This document shows positions 15,530 through 22,754 of a DNA stretch of 23,879 bases, in pieces. Each line of letters opens with the position of its first letter. Positions within the stretch are counted from its first letter, which is position 1. The stretch lies in the IMG/VR virus record IMGVR_UViG_3300009593_000122, positions 1 to 23,879 of that record, one strand, 5' to 3'. This DNA is from a virus. A model generated the notes under the pieces. That model saw only the letters and a list, made by a program, of their open reading frames with translations, was not told where the DNA came from and ran no database searches. Both the position numbers and the translations under genes were made by a program.

Positions 15530-16258
15530 TTACTCTCTTATCATACTCTTGAATTGTCTGAGTAACTCTGGGACAAATTGCAACTTGATGTATTTAATAC
15601 TTCTCTTATCGTCATTAAACTTTTGCTCGTAGTCGTGGTTAGATACTGGTGTATTACCTGTTGAGATGGTAGTTTTCGTACCCTCTGAATCCTCATAGTG
15701 ATGAGGTGAGTCTGAAAAATTTCTGACCGAAATAATAGAGAAACTTTTGGTGCTGTTCGAACCTGTGACTGTTTCTCCTTCTATGAATTGTCCTTCGATA
15801 TCGTTTAATATAATCTGTTTATTGGTTGGGTCTATTTTGGTGACGAATCCGAAGGCCGAACTGGTAGAACCTACTACCTTTTCCCCTTGGAAAAATTTCG
15901 AGTCCGAACTGCCTACTATATCCGACTGCTGGTTGCTCACAAGTGCTTTACCAGAATACTTTCTATTGATGAATCGTTCTAGTACTCTCTGAGACTTAGG
16001 CCAATCAATATAGGTTGCAAGATGAGGGTTAACCATCCAGAATAACCAATATAAAGTACTATCTGCATACAGTTTATCTGCAAGAACATCTGGTCTATCT
16101 TGGTCACCGATATAATAATATTCATACCCAGTGATACCTTCTTCTGCATCCTCTGATATTCTTATATTACGAAATATATCCTTTGCTTCGATTAATTCAC
16201 CATCGTTCTTGAGGTCAAAGTCAATGGTTGGATAATGTTTAAAATATTGTTCTGTCAT
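15530..16258 (-). CDS. 53: Baseplate wedge protein gp53 with an extra beta module
   Basis: The first 100 residues match gp53, the wedge protein that links wedges to the hub: YFKHYPTIDFDL, DIFRNIRISEDAEE, and ADSTLYWLFWMVNPHLATYI followed by DWPKSQ. T4 gp53 is 196 aa; here it is 242 aa. The increase is largely a module at residues 122-175 (FFQGEKVVGSTSSAFGFVTK, then QFIEGETVTGSNSTKSFSI) that has the same pattern as modules in the gp7-like protein. The C-terminal FVPELLRQFKSMI returns to the gp53-like end. It starts just after gp48 (stop at 16261) with AAAGGGA as ribosome site. The module may be an exposed decoration on the baseplate. Confidence 0.9.
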   Translation of the reverse strand: MTEQYFKHYPTIDFDLKNDGELIEAKDIFRNIRISEDAEEGITGYEYYYIGDQDRPDVLADKLYADSTLYWLFWMVNPHLATYIDWPKSQRVLERFINRKYSGKALVSNQQSDIVGSSDSKFFQGEKVVGSTSSAFGFVTKIDPTNKQIILNDIEGQFIEGETVTGSNSTKSFSIISVRNFSDSPHHYEDSEGTKTTISTGNTPVSNHDYEQKFNDDKRSIKYIKLQFVPELLRQFKSMIRE

Positions 16259-16260
16259 GT

Positions 16261-17787
16261 CTATGTCCCTTTAGATTTCTTTCTGATACCATATCTAGTA
16301 CCACCTCTTAATACCATTTTTTGTAAGTCCCCAACTGAATATCCAGTATATCTCTTTGTATAATTAAATATTGGGAAATTCGCATCAGTGTAAGCTGCAT
16401 TAACATCAACAAAGTCATCATACCAATTATTTTCACCAATTGCAACTACTTCATATTCACCAGATAGTCCTTTCTTAGTTAAAGCTTCCTGTGCCTGTAC
16501 TCGATTTACGAAAGACATTTCTTCCATACTTTGTGCAATTTCACTAGTGACCTCTGCATTAACTTGTTTTTCAAAACTATCAAGTTCTGATTGTACATTC
16601 TGTTCAGCTCCCATTGCACTTGCAGCTACTCTTTGTACATATCTGAGTCTATCGATGTTGAGTATTTCTTGGAATACTAAGTTTAAATTAATACCATTAG
16701 GATAATGTTGTACAGCAGACTTAACTGCTTCTTTACCATCTGAAATCTTTTTACCATCTGCATCCATTTCTGGTGGAATTGCGTCTTTTGATTGTGTAAA
16801 TCCTTCGATAAATGACATATCTTTACCACCAGAATAGTCTACATCACATGATTTTAAGAAACAATTTTGTGGATGTTCTATATGACCTAAGATAGGGCCT
16901 TGGAAATCAATACTCCATTCTGCTGGCATTATTTGTATTCTTCTATTTTTACTTGATGCCATAGGTAACATCATCATCTTAAATGCATGAACAATTTGAG
17001 TGATTTCTTCTGCATCTGTTTCATTATATGGATATAATGTGAATGAGTAACTATGGTCTCTGAATCCTACTCCTTGAAAGGTATTGAATTTAGGATTATC
17101 TACTACTAAACCAGACTCAAATGCAGAGAAAGCTACTGCAGCTTGTTTTGCTTTCTGGAAGGTTTCACCAAATGCACCACCAGCTGCATCTAATAATGTA
17201 CCAAATTCTCCTTGCATTAATGAATCTAATGCAATATCACTAAGTCCTACTTCTTTTGCCTCATATTCTACTGATATATTATCTCTTACACCAGTTGGAA
17301 AATACATTGCAATGGTGTATTCTTTAGTCATACCTTTATTTGGTTCTGGAGGGCCTATATTAGCATCCTGTGGTGTTGCAAGGACACCATAATCTGAATT
17401 ACTAAATGCACCATCCTGTGGTGTTGCACCTAAATCTGAAATGGGTCTTTTAATAGTTCTAAAAATAATCCAATTATCTACAAATCTAGTATCTGACTTA
17501 GGAAATTTGAGTATGTCATGTTGTTTTGGAGTAACTCTACCCATGGCAGCTGCTCTGTTTTCAATATCAGCCTCTGCTGATTTTCTATCTTCTGCACTTA
17601 GTAATGCTTCTTCTGATATACTCTGTGGGACATTTGATATATTAATACCAGTCTTCATTGCAATTAAGTCATCTAATGCACCAGATATTTTTGAGTTAAA
17701 AGATACTCTTCGACTGCCTAAAGCTGAGTTGAGGTCTTCTTTGATTGAACCCAACAATTTTGCTTTTAATGATTTGAAAAAATTCAT
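16261..17787 (-). CDS. 48: Baseplate tail tube cap protein gp48
   Basis: The frame extends upstream to 17862, but I choose the ATG at 17787 (MNFFKSLKAKLLGSIKEDLN, 508 aa). It follows AGAGAG and lies 30 bases after the expected start of a late transcript; the longer form would overlap gp4. Features fitting the gp48/gp54 tube-cap group are SDTRFVDNWIIFRTIKRPIS near the N-terminus and a tube-like domain with YSFTLYPYNETDAEEITQIV, then HAFKMMMLPMASSKNRRIQI and DYSGGKDMSFIEG. This protein would close the baseplate and start the tail tube. T4 gp48 is shorter (364 aa), and the extra C-terminal segment (helical, residues about 380-450) has no obvious T4 counterpart. Confidence 0.75.
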   Translation of the reverse strand: MNFFKSLKAKLLGSIKEDLNSALGSRRVSFNSKISGALDDLIAMKTGINISNVPQSISEEALLSAEDRKSAEADIENRAAAMGRVTPKQHDILKFPKSDTRFVDNWIIFRTIKRPISDLGATPQDGAFSNSDYGVLATPQDANIGPPEPNKGMTKEYTIAMYFPTGVRDNISVEYEAKEVGLSDIALDSLMQGEFGTLLDAAGGAFGETFQKAKQAAVAFSAFESGLVVDNPKFNTFQGVGFRDHSYSFTLYPYNETDAEEITQIVHAFKMMMLPMASSKNRRIQIMPAEWSIDFQGPILGHIEHPQNCFLKSCDVDYSGGKDMSFIEGFTQSKDAIPPEMDADGKKISDGKEAVKSAVQHYPNGINLNLVFQEILNIDRLRYVQRVAASAMGAEQNVQSELDSFEKQVNAEVTSEIAQSMEEMSFVNRVQAQEALTKKGLSGEYEVVAIGENNWYDDFVDVNAAYTDANFPIFNYTKRYTGYSVGDLQKMVLRGGTRYGIRKKSKGT

Positions 17788-17794
17788 ATAAATA
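17787..17794 (+). promoter_or_regulatory. Late promoter for the rightward arm (gp4 onward)
   Basis: Exact TATAAATA followed by CTCTCT; the expected RNA start is near 17800, 30 bases before the gp4 ATG. The box overlaps the gp48 start codon on the other strand and is half of an 11-bp perfect inverted repeat with the opposing promoter. Confidence 0.75.
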
Positions 17795-17822
17795 CTCTCT
17801 GTAGATTTAGTTATGTATAAGG

Positions 17823-17830
17823 TATTTATA
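17823..17830 (-). promoter_or_regulatory. Late promoter for the leftward arm (gp48 onward)
   Basis: Exact TATAAATA on the minus strand, overlapping the first base of gp4. The expected RNA start is near 17817, giving a 30-base leader before the gp48 ATG at 17787. Confidence 0.75.
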
Positions 17831-18261
17831 TGAGTTACAAGGGAAGATTTAAACCAAAACAATATAAAAAGTATAAAGGTGACCCCACAAAAGTCATATA
17901 TCGTTCTATGTGGGAATTGAGGTTTATGAAATATTGTGACAAAACACCTAACATATTAGAATGGTCAAGTGAAGAAATTATTATACCATATCGTGGATTA
18001 GATAGAAAAATCCATCGATATTTCCCAGACTTCTGGATAAAATATAAGAATCAACAAGGACAAATAGTCAAAGAGATTATTGAGGTCAAACCTAAAGCAC
18101 AAACCAAGAAACCCACTAAGAAGGGTAAACACTATGGTAAGTATTTAAGAGAGGCAAGAACTTATGCAATCAATCGTGCAAAGTGGGAAGCTGCAGAAGA
18201 GTATTGTTTGGATAGGGGATATAAGTTTAGAATAATTACCGAAGACCACCTTGTAAAATGA
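17830..18261 (+). CDS. 4: Head completion protein gp4 (PD-(D/E)XK nuclease fold)
   Basis: Closely matches T4 gp4 (gp50/65 region), needed to finish filled heads before tail joining. The N-terminus MSYKGRFKPKQYKKYKGDPT followed by YRSMWELRFMKYCD, then LEWSSEEIIIPYRG and RYFPDFWIKY, is characteristic. The family shares the TnsA-like nuclease fold. The expected catalytic residues are present: Glu29 (WEL), Asp67 (PDF) and Glu85-x-Lys87 (EVK). Length (143 aa) is normal. It is first in the rightward operon, with a late promoter at 17787 and TAAGG as ribosome site. Whether it cuts DNA ends in the packaged head is known only by inference from the fold. Confidence 0.93.
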   Translation: MSYKGRFKPKQYKKYKGDPTKVIYRSMWELRFMKYCDKTPNILEWSSEEIIIPYRGLDRKIHRYFPDFWIKYKNQQGQIVKEIIEVKPKAQTKKPTKKGKHYGKYLREARTYAINRAKWEAAEEYCLDRGYKFRIITEDHLVK

Positions 18262-18269
18262 CCTAAATA
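18262..18269 (+). promoter_or_regulatory. Weak late-promoter-like box at the start of the 194-aa gene
   Basis: CCTAAATA (6 of 8 matches to TATAAATA) followed by CTATT and then the ATG at 18275. The spacing is the same as at gp25 and the tape-measure gene, which is the main support; the box alone is weak. Confidence 0.35.
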
Positions 18270-18274
18270 CTATT

Positions 18275-18859
18275 ATGGCAGGTAAACTATTTGACAAATT
18301 AGAACGAGAAGCTTTTCGTGGTGGTATCCAAGCAAGGACTCAAGAGTCTATGAGATGGTTCAAACAACGAGTATCCTCAATTAAAGGTGTAAGTAGACAA
18401 GAACTACTGAGGGATGCAACTCAACGAAAAAGACAAATCTTTGGTGATATGTACATGTATATGTACGACCCAAAACACAAACAAACCTTACCTTACTATG
18501 ATAGGTTTCCATTGTGTATACCAGTAGAACCTGCTAAAGGTGGATTTTATGGATTGAATCTACATTATCTACCTCACTCATTACGAGCTCAATTTTTAGA
18601 TGCATTATATGATACAACAAACAACGATAAATATGATGCAACCACAAAATTTAGATTGACATATGATTTACTTAAACAGATAAAAGGTAAACCATTTTAT
18701 AAAGCATGTTACAAACATTATCTATCTTCACATGTAAGAAGTGCATTTGCAAAGGTAGATAGTGCAGATTGGGAAATTGCAATATTTTTACCAATAGAGT
18801 CATTCAAGAAATCAAGTATGGATGCAGTTTGGAAAGAAAGTAGGAAAAAAATGGCATGA
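18275..18859 (+). CDS. Conserved virion-assembly protein of unknown role
   Basis: I cannot name this 194-residue protein with confidence. It is basic and has a striking central block: MYMYMYDPKHKQTLPYYDRF, then PLCIPVEPAKGGFYGLNLHY and LPHSLRAQFLDALYD (about residues 64-117). I recall similar tyrosine-rich blocks (YDPK...LPYYD.FP, GFYGLNLHYL) in uncharacterised proteins of T4-like phages near tail genes. By position next to gp4 it could be a DNA-end protector (gp2-like) or a hub-assembly factor (gp28-like); neither is shown. It has no ribosome site but a late-promoter-like sequence up to its ATG, and its stop overlaps the next start as ATGA. Confidence 0.55.
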   Translation: MAGKLFDKLEREAFRGGIQARTQESMRWFKQRVSSIKGVSRQELLRDATQRKRQIFGDMYMYMYDPKHKQTLPYYDRFPLCIPVEPAKGGFYGLNLHYLPHSLRAQFLDALYDTTNNDKYDATTKFRLTYDLLKQIKGKPFYKACYKHYLSSHVRSAFAKVDSADWEIAIFLPIESFKKSSMDAVWKESRKKMA

Positions 18860-19467
18860 AGATAGAAAGATTTAAGGCACAAATAGATAATCTACAACGA
18901 AGTAATAGATACAATGTTGCAATGTTTGGTACTGGTGCAAAGAATGGTGGTCTTAGTATCAGAGGTATTAAATGTGACTCTGCAACATTGCCTGGCAAAG
19001 GTTTCTTTACAGTAGAAGAATCAGAATATGGCCCTAAAAGAGCAATACCACATAAACCACAATACGATGCATTTGATTGTTCATTCATATTAGATAATAG
19101 TTTTGAAGATAGAGAAATAATAGAACTATGGATGTCTACTATTAATGCTGGTCATGAAGGTAATTTCCATAGTAGATTTCATGATGATTACACTGGTATT
19201 ATCATGGTTGAGGCATTAGACAAACAAGATAATGTTAACTATAGATGTGTCATGACCGATGCATATCCTGTACAACTTGGACAAGTTACTCTTGGAAATG
19301 AAAATGGAGATATAACAAAATTTAATGCACAGTTTCGATATAGATACTGGCATGGAGAGTTTACTAATTCTAAACCATCTAACCTGTTTATGGGTTTCAT
19401 GGATAAACATTTAAGTAAATTCTCAAATAAAATTAAAGGTAAAATTGAAGACAAAATCTTCGGATAA
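18856..19467 (+). CDS. 54: Tail-tube-fold protein, probably gp54 (tube initiator)
   Basis: 203 residues with the tail tube (gp19/gp54) fold pattern. It contains NRYNVAMFG, CDSATLPGKGFFTVEESEYG, an extended FDCSFILDNSFEDREIIELW segment, then DAYPVQLGQVTL and FNAQFRYRYW. T4 gp19 shows the same order (CKATALP, DWTVTVMND, WPTNVGELQL, FEVTLALDYWE). Its place just upstream of the chaperone and tape-measure genes, far from the sheath genes, favours the initiator gp54 over the bulk tube protein gp19. T4 gp54 is longer (320 aa), so the identification is uncertain. It is coupled to the preceding gene by ATGA. It would bind the gp48 cap and start tube polymerisation. Confidence 0.65.
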   Translation: MKIERFKAQIDNLQRSNRYNVAMFGTGAKNGGLSIRGIKCDSATLPGKGFFTVEESEYGPKRAIPHKPQYDAFDCSFILDNSFEDREIIELWMSTINAGHEGNFHSRFHDDYTGIIMVEALDKQDNVNYRCVMTDAYPVQLGQVTLGNENGDITKFNAQFRYRYWHGEFTNSKPSNLFMGFMDKHLSKFSNKIKGKIEDKIFG

Positions 19468-19483
19468 ACAATAGGAGTATATT

Positions 19484-20209
19484 ATGGCATTACCTAAATT
19501 AAATACTGTAGAGTATTTTTGTAAACTACCTGTATCTGGTATTGAAGCAAAGTACCGACCTTTCACTGTAGGTGAACAGAAGGTACTACTTCAAGCACTA
19601 GAGGATGGTGAAAATAAAACGATAGCACATACAGTTATCAACTTAGTTGAAAGTTGTAGTGGTTTAAGTGAATCTGGAGATTCAGTTAGACATCTATCAA
19701 ATACAGATTTAGAATATTTGTTTATGCAAATTAGGATTAAATCTGTTGGTGAAGAAACTACTGTTCAGTTGGGATGTAAAGACCAACCAGAATGTGATGG
19801 AATAACACCTGTAAAAGTAGACTTGAATTCTATTGAAATAGAAGGTGAAGTTAAGGATAACAAAGTAATGTTAACTGACACTATAGGTATCACTTTGAAA
19901 GTTCCAAACTTTAATGAAGTGCAAGGTATTGTAGAGAATGTATCAACAATCAGTACAACTGATATATTTAATATTCTTTCAATGTCCATCGACTCTGTAT
20001 TTACAGAAGATGAAATTCATAATAGAAGTGACTTTACTGAAAAAGAATTAGATGATTTTATGAACGAATTGTCAACTGAACAATTCAATAATGTGATGGA
20101 ATGGTTTAATGAACTACCAAAACTGGTAAAGAATGTGGAGTTTGATTGTATTAAATGTAGTACTCATAATGAGGTAAAACTAGAAGGAATTCAGAATTTT
20201 TTCGTCTAG
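19484..20209 (+). CDS. 26: gp26-like tail assembly protein (short frameshift product)
   Basis: 241 residues fitting the T4_baseplate (gp26) family. The N-terminus LPKLNTVEYFCKLPVSGIEA followed by YRPFTVGEQKVLLQALE is the family signature. Two cysteine pairs, C98-x5-C104 (GCKDQPEC) and C222-x2-C225 (CIKC), suggest a bound zinc. T4 gp26 acts in hub assembly and is not clearly part of the finished baseplate. The gene sits just before a membrane protein and the tape-measure gene, the position of tail assembly chaperones in other phages. Near the end the slippery heptamer T TTT TTC allows a -1 shift into the overlapping frame. It has a good ribosome site (AGGAG) and starts 17 bases after the gp54-like stop. 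Confidence 0.8.
   Translation: MALPKLNTVEYFCKLPVSGIEAKYRPFTVGEQKVLLQALEDGENKTIAHTVINLVESCSGLSESGDSVRHLSNTDLEYLFMQIRIKSVGEETTVQLGCKDQPECDGITPVKVDLNSIEIEGEVKDNKVMLTDTIGITLKVPNFNEVQGIVENVSTISTTDIFNILSMSIDSVFTEDEIHNRSDFTEKELDDFMNELSTEQFNNVMEWFNELPKLVKNVEFDCIKCSTHNEVKLEGIQNFFV
20182..20203 (+). promoter_or_regulatory. Probable -1 ribosomal frameshift site
   Basis: Positions 20197-20203 are T TTT TTC, a perfect X XXY YYZ heptamer in the reading frame of the gp26-like gene, two codons before its stop. An AGAAGGA purine tract at 20182-20188 lies 8 bases upstream, suited to act as an internal Shine-Dalgarno stimulator as in dnaX. I see no strong downstream hairpin. Confidence 0.75.
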
Positions 20210-20391
20210 CCCTTTCTCATGAAACACTTGCAAATTACATTCAGACAAACTTTGGTTTAATTCAACACCACAATTGGTCATTGACCGAACTGGATGGTAT
20301 GCATCCTTGGGAAAGGGAGATATATGTCTCTCTACTAGTGTCTCATCTTGAAGAACAAGAATTGAAGATGAAACAACAACAGAACAGATAG
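20203..20391 (+). CDS. Frameshift extension (62 aa) of the gp26-like protein
   Basis: In the -1 frame after the slippery site, 62 codons are open to TAG at 20389: RLALSHETLANYIQTNFGLI, then WSLTELDGMHPWEREIYVSL and LVSHLEEQELKMKQQQNR. No good start codon or ribosome site serves this frame; its only inner ATG (20299) would give about 30 residues. The sequence (a WSLTEL...HPWE block then a charged helix) resembles the T-like half of GT tail chaperones, where it binds the tape measure. The fusion would be 302 residues (240 + 62). In T4 the corresponding place is held by gene 51, but similarity to gp51 cannot be judged here. Confidence 0.75.
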   Translation, partial: RLALSHETLANYIQTNFGLIQHHNWSLTELDGMHPWEREIYVSLLVSHLEEQELKMKQQQNR

Positions 20392-20405
20392 AATAGGAGA
20401 GTATA

Positions 20406-20792
20406 ATGTCTGATAATAGAGAAAGGTTCAGTGGTGATATGAGCCGTAATGAAGTTGAAATAGACTTAAGTAAGTTTATGGAGATGGTCACCGAAAACAA
20501 CGACCTCAAACAACAAATATTTGAGTTAACACATGATGATAAGACTAATCCATGGCAGAAATGGATATTTCTTGCAAGGGCAGTTGATGCATGGAGAATA
20601 TGGCCTCGTGCATTCTTAAGTGTGTACATATTCTTAATTTACTTTGTAGTAATGTGGTTCATAGGATTAGAGGCACCAACAATGGAACAATCTGGTCTTA
20701 TCAGTATTCTAGTTGGAGCAGGTGCAGCTTGGTTTGGACTATATGTTAATAGTGCAGCTAAAGAACATTCTACTAATAACGATGGAAAATAG
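20406..20792 (+). CDS. Two-span membrane protein between chaperone and tape-measure genes
   Basis: Not recognised. 128 residues: a charged N-terminus with heptad-like leucines (LSKFMEMVTENNDLKQQIFE, residues 21-40), a tryptophan-rich amphipathic part (NPWQKW, DAWRIWPR), then two membrane helices at about 70-88 (FLSVYIFLIYFVVMWFIGL) and 97-115 (GLISILVGAGAAWFGLYVN) and a short polar tail. Small size, two helices and location in a late tail operon recall some holins (GTA-type three-helix holins have a similar GAGAAWFG helix), but it might equally be a virion protein carried with the tape measure for DNA entry. Good ribosome site AGGAGAG. Confidence 0.6.
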   Translation: MSDNRERFSGDMSRNEVEIDLSKFMEMVTENNDLKQQIFELTHDDKTNPWQKWIFLARAVDAWRIWPRAFLSVYIFLIYFVVMWFIGLEAPTMEQSGLISILVGAGAAWFGLYVNSAAKEHSTNNDGK

Positions 20793-20799
20793 ATAAATA
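20792..20799 (+). promoter_or_regulatory. Late promoter touching the tape-measure start codon
   Basis: GATAAATA (7 of 8 matches to TATAAATA), then GTATT, then the ATG at 20805. By the usual spacing RNA would begin at the A of the ATG. The box overlaps the stop codon (20790-20792) of the preceding gene only at its first base. Confidence 0.5.
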
Positions 20800-20804
20800 G
20801 TATT

Positions 20805-22754
20805 ATGGCAGACGAAGATAAAGGATTAAGTGCAAAGGAACAAAACTCTATAGCACAAAAAATCATGACTGAACTTAGAAGGTCTCGTGCAGAGACCACT
20901 AAGGGTCAAGAAAAGGCAAGAGAAGCGTTCGAAAAGAACATCGATAATCAAGAAGGTTTATCTGATGCTGTCAAAACTATGGCAAAAAATCAAGGTATGT
21001 TAGAACAGAACTTTGGTTTTAATAAAGAACAAGCTAAACAAATTGCAATGACAACCGATGCACTTAAAACTACTAATGAAAAAATATCAGCAATGGAGTC
21101 TACTGCATCTGAAACTGGTCAAGACCTCACTCGTAATACCGAATATGAAAGATTAATTCTTGAGAAGAAACAACTCGAAGAACAACAAAAGTTTGGTAGA
21201 AACCTAACTGGTTTTGAAAGAGCTACAGTAAAAATCTTTGGTGGTAAATTTGATGACTTGAAAAAATCTGTTGAAGAAGGTGGTAAATTAACTCAAGCTG
21301 AAATATTCAAATCAGTAGGTCAAGATTTATCTGGTGACCTTGATAAAGTATTAACATTCCTTGGCCCTGTTGGTGGTTTCTTGCAACAAATACCATTATT
21401 AGGAACACTCTTAAACTTTATTGGTAGACAAGCATCAGCAATAGCAATTAGAATTGCAATGTCTATAAAAAGAAATATCTTTGATAGAAAAAAACAAGAT
21501 AAGATTGACAAAAAGAACTTGCAACTTGCATTAAGAAATGATAAAAGACAAGAAAAAATTGTTAGAAACCAAACCAAACAGACCATGGTTCAAGGGACTA
21601 CAACAACTGCAGCTGCTCCAGATTCACCAGAAGAAGGTGATGATGCACAAGGTGGTGGTTCATTCAGAGCTGCATCAATTTTCTTAGGAGTTGCAGCTGC
21701 ATCTGGTGTGGCTGCTGGTGCTGGATTAACTGCAGCTGCAGCTGGTATGAGTGCATTTGCATCTGCAGCGTTTAAGTTTTCTGGTGCATTAGCAGTTGGT
21801 GGTCTTGCACTAGGTGTTGGTCTTACTGGTATCTTTGGTTCATTTGCATTAGGTCAAAAGATGGGTGCCTTCGAAGGAATGAAAGAGTTTGGTAAAGTTA
21901 ACATGCTCAAAGTTCTTGGTAGTATGTTAGGTCTTGCAACTCTAATGGGAGTTCTTGGTGCAATTGTGACTACTGGTGTTGGTGCATTGATTATGGGAGT
22001 TGGTGCAATAGCTATTATGGCATTAATTGGTACTTTAGTTGTAATTGGTAAAGGACTAGGTGAATTTGCAACTTCTATTCTACCATTTGAAACCATGAAT
22101 GTCCCTAGAATCAAACAAAACATTCAACAACTTGCAAGTATAAGTGGAGATATAGATGAATTAATGGATATAAGTGGTGGTCGTGGTATTATAGCACAAG
22201 CACTCTCTGACCATCCACTAAAAGAATTAGCACTTGCACTAGATGACTATAGAGGTGACTTTAGTGAAAGAATCAATAATATTACTGATTTAAAAAGGGC
22301 ATTAAAAGGATTTGAATTCCCAGAAATGCCTGAATCTGAAACAGGTTGGGGGTCATTACTGGCAGGATGGACAGGTGAGGACTTTGCTGGTGAACTTAAA
22401 AAACTGTCTAAATTACAGATAGCTACAGACCTTGGTACAAAACTAGGTTTAGTAGGTGATGGACTTCTAAAAATAGGTAATGGATTAGGTAGTATAACAG
22501 ACAAAAAAGTTGAACACCTTGAGGCAATTACAGAGGCACTTGGTGACATGAAAAATGTAGATTTAAACTTCAATGCAAATGTAACTGCAACCGATATTGC
22601 ACCAACTAGTACTACCCAACCTCAAGGACAAAATAACAATGTTGTTGTTGCACCTCAAGTAAGTAATAGAGTTAGTAATAATATAAAAAGATTCAATGCA
22701 ACTGGTTCAAACATGATGAATCATTCTGCACTTCATTACCCTAGTCTAGGGTAG
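20805..22754 (+). CDS. 29: Tape-measure-like tail protein (gp29 position)
   Basis: 649 residues with the tape-measure layout. The N-terminal 180 residues are charged and helical or coiled (SRAETTKGQEKAREAFEKNI, LILEKKQLEEQQKFGRN). A hydrophobic hairpin follows at about 180-225, with a basic Lys/Gln stretch after it. A long Gly/Ala-rich membrane-like region at about 288-420 comes next (GVAAASGVAAGAGLTAAAAG, LGAIVTTGVGALIMGVGAIA), then a more polar C-terminus with Asn/Gln-rich end. At about 0.15 nm per residue this length implies a tail near 100 nm, similar to T4 (gp29, 590 aa). Position right after the frameshifting chaperone supports the assignment. Its start has no ribosome site but abuts a late-promoter box. 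Direct similarity to T4 gp29 is not evident by eye. Confidence 0.65.
   Translation: MADEDKGLSAKEQNSIAQKIMTELRRSRAETTKGQEKAREAFEKNIDNQEGLSDAVKTMAKNQGMLEQNFGFNKEQAKQIAMTTDALKTTNEKISAMESTASETGQDLTRNTEYERLILEKKQLEEQQKFGRNLTGFERATVKIFGGKFDDLKKSVEEGGKLTQAEIFKSVGQDLSGDLDKVLTFLGPVGGFLQQIPLLGTLLNFIGRQASAIAIRIAMSIKRNIFDRKKQDKIDKKNLQLALRNDKRQEKIVRNQTKQTMVQGTTTTAAAPDSPEEGDDAQGGGSFRAASIFLGVAAASGVAAGAGLTAAAAGMSAFASAAFKFSGALAVGGLALGVGLTGIFGSFALGQKMGAFEGMKEFGKVNMLKVLGSMLGLATLMGVLGAIVTTGVGALIMGVGAIAIMALIGTLVVIGKGLGEFATSILPFETMNVPRIKQNIQQLASISGDIDELMDISGGRGIIAQALSDHPLKELALALDDYRGDFSERINNITDLKRALKGFEFPEMPESETGWGSLLAGWTGEDFAGELKKLSKLQIATDLGTKLGLVGDGLLKIGNGLGSITDKKVEHLEAITEALGDMKNVDLNFNANVTATDIAPTSTTQPQGQNNNVVVAPQVSNRVSNNIKRFNATGSNMMNHSALHYPSLG
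22737..22753. terminator. Palindrome at convergent gene ends, possible two-way terminator
   Basis: TACCCTAG, T, CTAGGGTA is a perfect 8-bp inverted repeat spanning the stop codons of the rightward tape-measure gene and the leftward basic-protein gene. Rightward RNA would carry a T-rich stretch (ACTTTTCTTTTCTT) shortly after it. Termination is likely rightward; leftward the following tract is not T-rich. Confidence 0.55.

Noticed and set aside
17788-17862. Longer gp48 start at 17862 (25 extra residues).
   Set aside because: It would overlap gp4 and both late promoters; the ATG at 17787 has a ribosome site and fits the promoter.
20216-20260. ATG at 20219 as an independent start for the gene after gp26.
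   Set aside because: That frame stops after 13 codons; the long frame is the -1 frame, which lacks a start.
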